The notes under the pieces are model-generated. The model was given only the letters and a program-made list of their open reading frames with translations. It did not search any database and was not told where the DNA came from. From positions 1 through 17,586 of the forward strand of contig CAMLKF010000037.1 in NCBI GenBank assembly GCA_946480575.1: a stretch of DNA of 17,586 nt. Reading direction: 5' to 3'. How positions within the stretch are numbered: position 1 is the first letter of the stretch; each line of letters begins with the position of its first letter. Made by a program: the position numbers and the translations under genes. This document shows positions 13,421-17,586 of the stretch, piece after piece. The stretch comes from an uncultured Nitrososphaera sp. GTDB taxonomy: Archaea > Thermoproteota > Nitrososphaeria > Nitrososphaerales > Nitrososphaeraceae.

Positions 13421-13738
13421 TTATTTTGACTTCGTAAGCCTTTGGTATTGAAAACGAAACAGCGCTATTACAGCATCTATATCTTTGGCATTTTGAATCT
13501 CATGACTTACCCATCCAGACTTCGGAATAACATGATGTGGCAATACCTGACCATCTGATACAAGCTTCTTGCTGATTTTTGATGGGAATTGTAGGTCGGC
13601 GATCGCATCACCATGTAGATGGCCCATCTCCCGGCCGTCTATATAAAATATTACAGTTGCAAAATTATGGTCATGTGCAGTGACTCCCTTCCAACCAAGC
13701 AACTCTTTCCTAATAGTTTCACTTGGTCTAGAGTCCAA
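13421..13738 (-). CDS. Luciferase-domain (DUF5519) protein, copy A
   Basis: A 105-residue protein of the small luciferase-domain family (Pfam Luciferase, DUF5519). The conserved stretch is ELLGWKGVTAHDHNF, then FYIDGREMGHLHGD, ADLQFP, LPHHVIPKSGWVSHEI, and an amphipathic C-terminal helix (ALFRFQYQRL). His residues in GHLHGD and LPHH are shared with its neighbours and may form a site, but no activity has been settled for the family, and the name does not mean light production. The start is TTG 13738, because an in-frame TGA lies just upstream and no ATG is in reach. It has lower GC than the decayed copy. Parallel to copy B and the regulator, suggesting a cluster duplicated in place. Confidence 0.8.
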   Translation of the reverse strand: MDSRPSETIRKELLGWKGVTAHDHNFATVIFYIDGREMGHLHGDAIADLQFPSKISKKLVSDGQVLPHHVIPKSGWVSHEIQNAKDIDAVIALFRFQYQRLTKSK

Positions 13739-13888
13739 CTGGGAAGACTTTCACTTCACTATTACATAACAACATTGCAACTATTACTGTTTCTGTCATA
13801 GATTCTGCATCGTCACCGTTATCATGCTTTTATTCATCTCGCCAATCGGTATATAACAGTAAAATCACTACTTTTGCTGTATATTTTT

Positions 13889-14242
13889 TCAATGATTTGA
13901 CAACCTTTCATACTGCATACGGAACAAATCGATCAATGCAGTAACGTCTGACTCTTCATTAATCAAAAATGTTATCCACCCTGAATTGGGCAGAACATGA
14001 TGCGGTAGCGCTCTTCCACCTTTAACCAATTCATTACGGATGCTCATCGGGAAAGGAAGGTCCGCAAACCGTCCTCCATGCATATGTCCCATTTCTCTGC
14101 CGTTCACCCGGAATTCAGTTCCACCAAAGCGATGAGGTTGCGAGGTGACTCCCGGCCAGCTCATTAATTCACTTCTGACCTTCTTGAAGATGTTATCATC
14201 AACATCTAGCATCCTTCCGCTTTCTGATGCTGTTGTTGTCAT
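13889..14242 (-). CDS. Luciferase-domain (DUF5519) protein, copy B
   Basis: 117 residues from ATG 14242. The family core is complete: ELMSWPGVTSQPHRF, GGTEFRVNGREMGHMHGG, ADLPFP, LPHHVLPNSGWITFLI and LIDLFRMQYERL. It is closer to the decayed copy at 13152-13330 (identical FRVNGR and EMGHMHG) than to copy A. The frame is open up to 14386, but the extra 48 residues do not resemble the family and overlap the regulator. A TATA-like CTTAATACTT about 30 bases upstream of 14242 (complement near 14268-14277) supports the shorter form. Lies 100 bases downstream of the winged-helix gene on the same strand, with its own probable promoter. Confidence 0.82.
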   Translation of the reverse strand: MTTTASESGRMLDVDDNIFKKVRSELMSWPGVTSQPHRFGGTEFRVNGREMGHMHGGRFADLPFPMSIRNELVKGGRALPHHVLPNSGWITFLINEESDVTALIDLFRMQYERLSNH

Positions 14243-14342
14243 ATGGGATATATTGGACGAGGGAAGTATTAAGGATGATAGTAATTTCCTACTGACTTGG
14301 TTATTCTCTCCTGATTTGTAATCGTCAAGAACGAAAATCAGT

Positions 14343-14621
14343 TTAGCCTTTACGTTTCGCACATACCATATAGCACCAATTATCATGCTGATGCTGCTTA
14401 TGATGATAAGTGCGAAAAATCAATGTCCTTCTTTCTTGCGTTATCATCTTCTTGCCCTCCAATTCATTCAGATACCTGACAAGCTTGTCGTACGCAAGGT
14501 TGCTGAGCATCTGCACTCTCGTAGGTTTTGCCTCGCCGTTTATCAATTCCAGATTGATAATTGCACTCAGGATGTCGTTGTATATCTCCATCTTGTTCTC
14601 TTTGGCTTCCGCAAATAACAT
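14343..14621 (-). CDS. Winged-helix regulator, HTH_45/ArnR1-like
   Basis: About 92 residues from ATG 14621. MEIYNDILSAIINLE, then TRVQMLSNLAYDKLVRYLNELEGKKMI, is the archaeal HTH_45 pattern, with the recognition helix in NLAYDKLVRYLNEL. After that, full-length relatives continue with a wing and an EKGR-type helix; here the C-terminus is short and His/Lys-rich (RTYHHKQHQHDN), so it may be shortened. Starts at TTG 14636 and ATG 14591 are also possible. The gene is divergent from the DUF1428 gene, with the CTCCCCTTGGGGAG dyad between them, the classic layout of an autoregulated local repressor. That it binds this dyad is inference. Confidence 0.72.
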   Translation of the reverse strand: MLFAEAKENKMEIYNDILSAIINLELINGEAKPTRVQMLSNLAYDKLVRYLNELEGKKMITQERRTLIFRTYHHKQHQHDNWCYMVCAKRKG

Positions 14622-14643
14622 TGTGGCTCTTTTCAAATTAATA

Positions 14644-14677
14644 ACCCTCCCCTTGGGGAGTAACAGTTTTTATATTA
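14644..14677 (+). promoter_or_regulatory. Operator copy 1 and TATA box upstream of the DUF1428 gene
   Basis: A 22-base element (14644-14665) containing the dyad CTCCCCTTGGGGAG (14647-14660), six paired bases on each side of TT, is followed by GTTTTTATATTA (14666-14677). The TATA position predicts transcription start at about the ATG at 14695. The element abuts the TFB-recognition position. An identical copy lies at 16163-16184. Confidence 0.7.
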
Positions 14678-14694
14678 TCGGTGATAGGGCAGGT

Positions 14695-15090
14695 ATGGAA
14701 AAAACTGAATCCCCTTTGGAATCAGAATCGACAAGTCACTTGGAAGTTTACGTTTACAGGGTTCCGAAAAAGAACCACGATGCCATCGAACAGAACCTTA
14801 AGAAGTTCGTGCCATGGTTCAGAGAGAATGGAATAAGAATAGAGTACTTCCGGTATGAAAATACCCAGAAAATGGAAGGGATGGAAAGTATTGCAAAGAT
14901 TCTTTCAGCCTCCGAAGATGAGGACATTTGGATCGAGCTGCAGTACTTTAGAGATCGCAAGCACTGCGAAGATGTCTACGCAAAGATGATGCAAGATGTG
15001 AGTCTAAAACCATTGGGAGAGGAGTTCTTTGGCCTGATTACCCAGGGAAAAAGCATGGTGACTGGCGGCTTCAGCCGGCTCAAGGTGTAG
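14695..15090 (+). CDS. DUF1428 family protein
   Basis: 131 residues of the alpha/beta-barrel dimeric DUF1428 (YbaA-like) family, common in bacteria and of unknown function. The signature is VYVYRVPKKNHDAIEQNLKK near the start, WFRENGIRIEYFRYE, then DIWIELQYFRDRKHCEDVYAKMMQD and the end GKSMVTGGFSRL. The usual SF.... acidic stretch in the middle is partly altered (KILSASEDED). The frame is open far upstream (to 14410), but that part crosses the operator and the regulator, so ATG 14695 is the start, exactly at the expected transcription start. Only 9 bases separate its stop from the next gene, so they form one operon. Confidence 0.83.
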   Translation: MEKTESPLESESTSHLEVYVYRVPKKNHDAIEQNLKKFVPWFRENGIRIEYFRYENTQKMEGMESIAKILSASEDEDIWIELQYFRDRKHCEDVYAKMMQDVSLKPLGEEFFGLITQGKSMVTGGFSRLKV

Positions 15091-15099
15091 AGAATAATA

Positions 15100-15627
15100 A
15101 TGTCAACAACAGGCGATAAGACAAGGACAAATACGAAAACACAAATTCATGCTGGCAGCAGATTCCAAAAGATCACACCGCATCTTTGGTTCGACAAAGA
15201 AGCGAAGGAGGCGGCCGAGTTCTATGCCTCCATATTCCCGAACTCAAAGATAACGAATGTGACGACAATCCACGACACGCCGTCTGGTGACTGTGATATC
15301 GTTTCATTTGAGCTGTCTGGTCAGCCATTTATGGCAATAAGTGCTGGACCCCTTTTCAAGTTCAACGAGTCTATTTCATTCATGGTATACTGCGATACCC
15401 AAGAGGAGATTGACTATTACTGGGAGAAGCTTTCTGCTGTTCCCGAAGCTGAACAGTGCGGCTGGCTCAAAGACAAGTATGGTCTGTCATGGCAGATTGT
15501 TCCTTCTGTTATGGACGAGATTATGAAGGATAAAGACGAGAAGAAATTAGCGAGAGTGACCGAAGCGTTTCTTAAAATGAAAAAGTTTGATATTGAAGCC
15601 CTCCAGCGTGCTTACAAGGAGAAATAA
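15100..15627 (+). CDS. PhnB-like VOC-fold protein (3-demethylubiquinone methyltransferase-like family)
   Basis: 175 residues of the PhnB-like family in the VOC (glyoxalase/bleomycin resistance) superfamily, named after a misassigned methyltransferase. Key segments: [82 protein letters not shown], and a C-terminal [17 protein letters not shown]. These proteins are thought to bind small molecules; no substrate can be named. Second gene of the DUF1428 operon behind operator copy 1. The first 20 residues, rich in Thr and Lys, precede the domain and may be dispensable. Convergent with the SnoaL-like gene, 24 bases away. Confidence 0.88.
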   Translation: MSTTGDKTRTNTKTQIHAGSRFQKITPHLWFDKEAKEAAEFYASIFPNSKITNVTTIHDTPSGDCDIVSFELSGQPFMAISAGPLFKFNESISFMVYCDTQEEIDYYWEKLSAVPEAEQCGWLKDKYGLSWQIVPSVMDEIMKDKDEKKLARVTEAFLKMKKFDIEALQRAYKEK

Positions 15628-15651
15628 ATCAGAAACTAATCGTTCTCTCTA

Positions 15652-16065
15652 TCATGGAGTTTCTTCGATTATATATGAAGTCATCTCTTTAATTTTATCG
15701 CCTTTTGCGTGACTGCTAAATTTGTAAACATCGCAAAACATGTACGATTTTCCATCCTTTGATTTGATGGTACCGTTTACAGCTCCTGTATTGCCATGGG
15801 AAATGACGGTATCGATAAAAAATTCCTTAGGTACAATAACGAGATTGTTTGTATACTCTTTGAGAACACCATCCCTTCCGTGGATCTTTTTCTGACCAGA
15901 CGGCTCATAGAGATGCCATATGATATCTTCGGCAATGCCCTTACTCACAAACGAAAGATGTCCCTTTACCATAGCGACATTAAAATCCCGAAGAAACAAA
16001 TTCTTCAGAGAATTGCCGCAATCTTCACTAATGGCAATTTTTACTATAATTAACAAGAATGGCAA
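15652..16065 (-). CDS. SnoaL-like NTF2-fold protein
   Basis: Up to 137 residues with the SnoaL-like layout: LRDFNVAMVKGHLSFVSKGIAEDIIWHLYEPSGQKKIHGRDGVLKEY, IVPKEFFIDTVISHGNTGAVNGTIKSKDGKSYMFCDVYKF, and TSYIIEE at the end. This is a pocket-forming fold used by isomerases, cyclases and binding proteins; its substrate is unknown. The start is uncertain: TTG 16065 and TTG 16056 both lie just ahead of the conserved part, and a TATA-like TTAATTATAG falls within the first codons, so the true start may be a little later or a rarer codon. It is a different subfamily from the SnoaL-like protein at 9009-9497. Confidence 0.75.
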   Translation of the reverse strand: MPFLLIIVKIAISEDCGNSLKNLFLRDFNVAMVKGHLSFVSKGIAEDIIWHLYEPSGQKKIHGRDGVLKEYTNNLVIVPKEFFIDTVISHGNTGAVNGTIKSKDGKSYMFCDVYKFSSHAKGDKIKEMTSYIIEETP

Positions 16066-16162
16066 AAGAGGAAGGTAAAAACACTACCGTAGCAAAGACG
16101 ATGCGATTACTTTCTCATAGGTTCGGTCATGTCATAGAACAAATTGAAAAAACTAAAACCAA

Positions 16163-16198
16163 ACCCTCCCCTTGGGGAGTAACACCTTTTTATTTTAG
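16163..16198 (+). promoter_or_regulatory. Operator copy 2 and TATA box upstream of the DUF1801 gene
   Basis: The 22 bases at 16163-16184 are identical to 14644-14665, including the CTCCCCTTGGGGAG dyad (16166-16179). CCTTTTTATTTTAG (16185-16198) follows at the same offset as the TATA box of copy 1. The predicted transcription start is near 16214, which leaves a leader of about 24 bases with a purine-rich GGGTGG before ATG 16238. Confidence 0.7.
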
Positions 16199-16237
16199 TT
16201 GCTTAGCGTTAACTACGAAAAGTGGGTGGATTAATGC

Positions 16238-16603
16238 ATGGCAAAATCAAAAAAGCAACTGAAAACAATTGATGAATACAGTGCCGCATTTCCGAAAGAG
16301 GTTCAAGATATTTTAGAAAAAATCAGATCTGGAATTAGGGAATCAGCACCGAAAGCCAAAGAGGCAATTAGCTATGAGATACCAGCGTTTAGGCTCAACG
16401 GCAGCGTAGGTTCAGTATATTTCGCCGGTTGGAAAAATCATATCGGATTTTATCCGACACCCTCAGGCATTGAAGCATTCAAAAAAGAATTGGCTCCCTT
16501 TAAACAAGAAAAAGGTTCTATCCAATTCCCTTTGGATAAGCCGATCCCATATGACCTAGTGAAAAAGATTGTCAGATATATAATAGAGTTACGGAAAATT
16601 TAG
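16238..16603 (+). CDS. DUF1801 (YdhG-like) protein
   Basis: 121 residues of the DUF1801 family, small proteins related in fold to frataxin-like YdhG, common in soil bacteria. Conserved segments: TIDEYSAAFPKEVQDILEKIRSGIRESAPKAKEAISYEIPAFRLNG, then VYFAGWKNHIGFYPTPSGIEAF, and GSIQFPLDKPIPYDLVKKIVRYIIELR. Molecular function is unknown. Expression is probably governed by operator copy 2. It stands 14 bases before the DHFR-like gene and forms an operon with it and the VOC gene. The gap before it, 16066-16237, contains only the promoter; a 67-codon frame there shows no protein pattern. Confidence 0.86.
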   Translation: MAKSKKQLKTIDEYSAAFPKEVQDILEKIRSGIRESAPKAKEAISYEIPAFRLNGSVGSVYFAGWKNHIGFYPTPSGIEAFKKELAPFKQEKGSIQFPLDKPIPYDLVKKIVRYIIELRKI

Positions 16604-16617
16604 AAAAGGGAAAATGA

Positions 16618-17286
16618 ATGAGAAAACTAATTGTTCTGTCATTCATAACGATGGATGGCGTGATGCAGGCTCCAGGGGGGCCTGAAGAAGATCCCACTGG
16701 CGGGTTCAAACATGGTGGCTGGGTTGCTGGATACTTTGATGACTTTCTTGGCAAAATGATGGACAAGCAAATGAATAAAACTTTTGATTTATTGCTTGGC
16801 AGGAAGACGTACGAGATATTTGCGGCGCACTGGCCATATGTGAACACTAGTGGAGACCCAGTTGCAGCAGGAATTAATAATGCGAAGAAATATGTAGCTT
16901 CAAAGACGCTGACAAAGCTTGACTGGAAAAATTCTGAACTCATCAAGGGGGATGTAGGGAAGGAGGTCAAGAAACTAAAGGATCAGGATGGGCCCGAAAT
17001 ACAAGTTCATGGCAGCGGTGATCTTATTCAGACGCTTTTAAAACACGACTTAGTTGACGAGCTTTGGCTGAAGATATTCCCTATCACTCTCGGCACTGGC
17101 AAGCGCTTGTTTGCGGAAGGCACAATTCCAGCTGGATTCAAACTTCTTGAAAGCGAGATTTCACCAACTGGAGTTATCGTTGCCACATACGGCCGCGCAG
17201 GAGAAGTTAGGACAGGATCGTTTGCGCTTGAGACCCCCACTGAGGCAGAGCTTGCTCGCCGCAAACGGATTAAAGAGGAAAAATAG
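16618..17286 (+). CDS. Dihydrofolate reductase-like protein (RibD C-terminal family)
   Basis: 222 residues of the RibD_C/DHFR-like family, typical of YyaP/YwjB-type proteins. The start, LIVLSFITMDGVMQAPGGPEED, carries the strand and loop where these enzymes bind NADPH. LLLGRKTYEIFAAHWP is the family signature, followed by KYVASKTLTKLDW, IQVHGSGDLIQTLLKHDLVDELWLKIFPITLGTGKRLF, and a divergent C-terminal tail (ELARRKRIKEEK). Most members are not shown to reduce dihydrofolate; they form a pool of NADPH-dependent reductases with unknown substrates. Second gene of the DUF1801 operon, and only one base separates its stop from the following VOC gene. Confidence 0.9.
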   Translation: MRKLIVLSFITMDGVMQAPGGPEEDPTGGFKHGGWVAGYFDDFLGKMMDKQMNKTFDLLLGRKTYEIFAAHWPYVNTSGDPVAAGINNAKKYVASKTLTKLDWKNSELIKGDVGKEVKKLKDQDGPEIQVHGSGDLIQTLLKHDLVDELWLKIFPITLGTGKRLFAEGTIPAGFKLLESEISPTGVIVATYGRAGEVRTGSFALETPTEAELARRKRIKEEK

Positions 17287-17287
17287 C

Positions 17288-17586
17288 ATGAAACCTCGAA
17301 TTACCGCTCTAACAATTGGAGTAAATGATTTAGAAAGGTCACTTGCATTCTATCGTGACGGATTAGGGTTTCACACGAATGGTGTCATTGGGACTGAATT
17401 CGAGGGCGACGAGGTCCACCCATCAGGAGCTGCCGTCATGTTCGAATTGCAGAATGGATTAATTCTTGCACTTTACCAGCGCACAGATTTGGCTAAAGAC
17501 GCGAAGCAACCTATTGGGCCGCCAAGTCCCACCGAGTTCAGCATAGGTCACTTTGTACAAAGCAAAGAAGAAGTCGATACATTGCT
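17288..17586 (+). CDS. VOC-family (glyoxalase/bleomycin resistance-like) protein, partial
   Basis: The frame from ATG 17288 runs off the window end after 99 codons. ITALTIGVNDLERSLAFYRDGLGF is the standard N-terminal VOC module, followed by AAVMFELQNGLILALYQRTDLAKDA and SIGHFVQSKEEVD, where the second module should begin. Members of this superfamily use a metal-bound pocket for isomerase, dioxygenase or resistance functions. The metal ligands in the missing half cannot be checked. It starts one base after the DHFR-like stop and so belongs to that operon. Confidence 0.85.
   Translation, partial: MKPRITALTIGVNDLERSLAFYRDGLGFHTNGVIGTEFEGDEVHPSGAAVMFELQNGLILALYQRTDLAKDAKQPIGPPSPTEFSIGHFVQSKEEVDTL

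Noticed and set aside
16059..16262. 67-codon frame on the plus strand before the DUF1801 gene
   Set aside because: It runs through the operator and TATA box and shows no protein pattern.

Overview
The window looks like part of a soil ammonia-oxidising archaeon (Thaumarchaeota/Nitrososphaeria, probably a Nitrososphaera relative). The grounds are inference from content. Many genes have an archaeal TATA box 22-35 bases before the start codon and almost no leader. There is an Alba chromatin protein, an AsnRS of the archaeal/eukaryotic type, a two-gene B12-dependent methionine synthase, archaeal winged-helix regulators and an SSV-like tyrosine recombinase with a KxxR active-site box. No database search could be run.

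Left flank (1-3270) is AT-rich and accessory. It holds a cupin, a CadD-type transporter, a tyrosine integrase, a Cys-rich zinc-finger protein and a 57-residue zinc-ribbon gene. Two different tRNA 3'-end fragments (about 491-523 and 2195-2224) mark it as an integration hotspot. The integrase frame runs without a start codon into the second fragment, which is the architecture of a partitioned (SSV-type) integrase at an attachment site. A diverged repeat carrying a perfect 11-base dyad occurs at 1-42 and 544-586.

Core (3271-13151) is more GC-rich. In order it holds a short-chain dehydrogenase, a gene-free stretch with a strong TATA box (possible ncRNA), two tandem paralogous four-helix membrane proteins, asnS, alba (complement, probably frameshifted in its Lys tail), the homocysteine-binding half of methionine synthase, a winged-helix protein, a SnoaL-like protein, the folate/B12/activation half of methionine synthase, and a second short-chain dehydrogenase paralogous to the first. 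The two methionine synthase halves together supply all domains of bacterial MetH, so they probably act as one enzyme in trans.

Right flank (13152-17586) is a cluster of small, bacterial-looking enzymes. It has three copies of a luciferase-domain (DUF5519) gene, one of them a frameshifted remnant, and a divergent winged-helix regulator. Then come DUF1428 and PhnB-like proteins, a SnoaL-like protein, and a DUF1801 - DHFR-like - VOC operon cut by the window end. An identical 22-base element with the dyad CTCCCCTTGGGGAG sits just upstream of the TATA boxes of both the DUF1428-phnB unit and the DUF1801 unit, and the first copy lies between the regulator and DUF1428. The most interesting signal in the window is therefore a small local regulon, with the partitioned integrase at a tRNA scar second.
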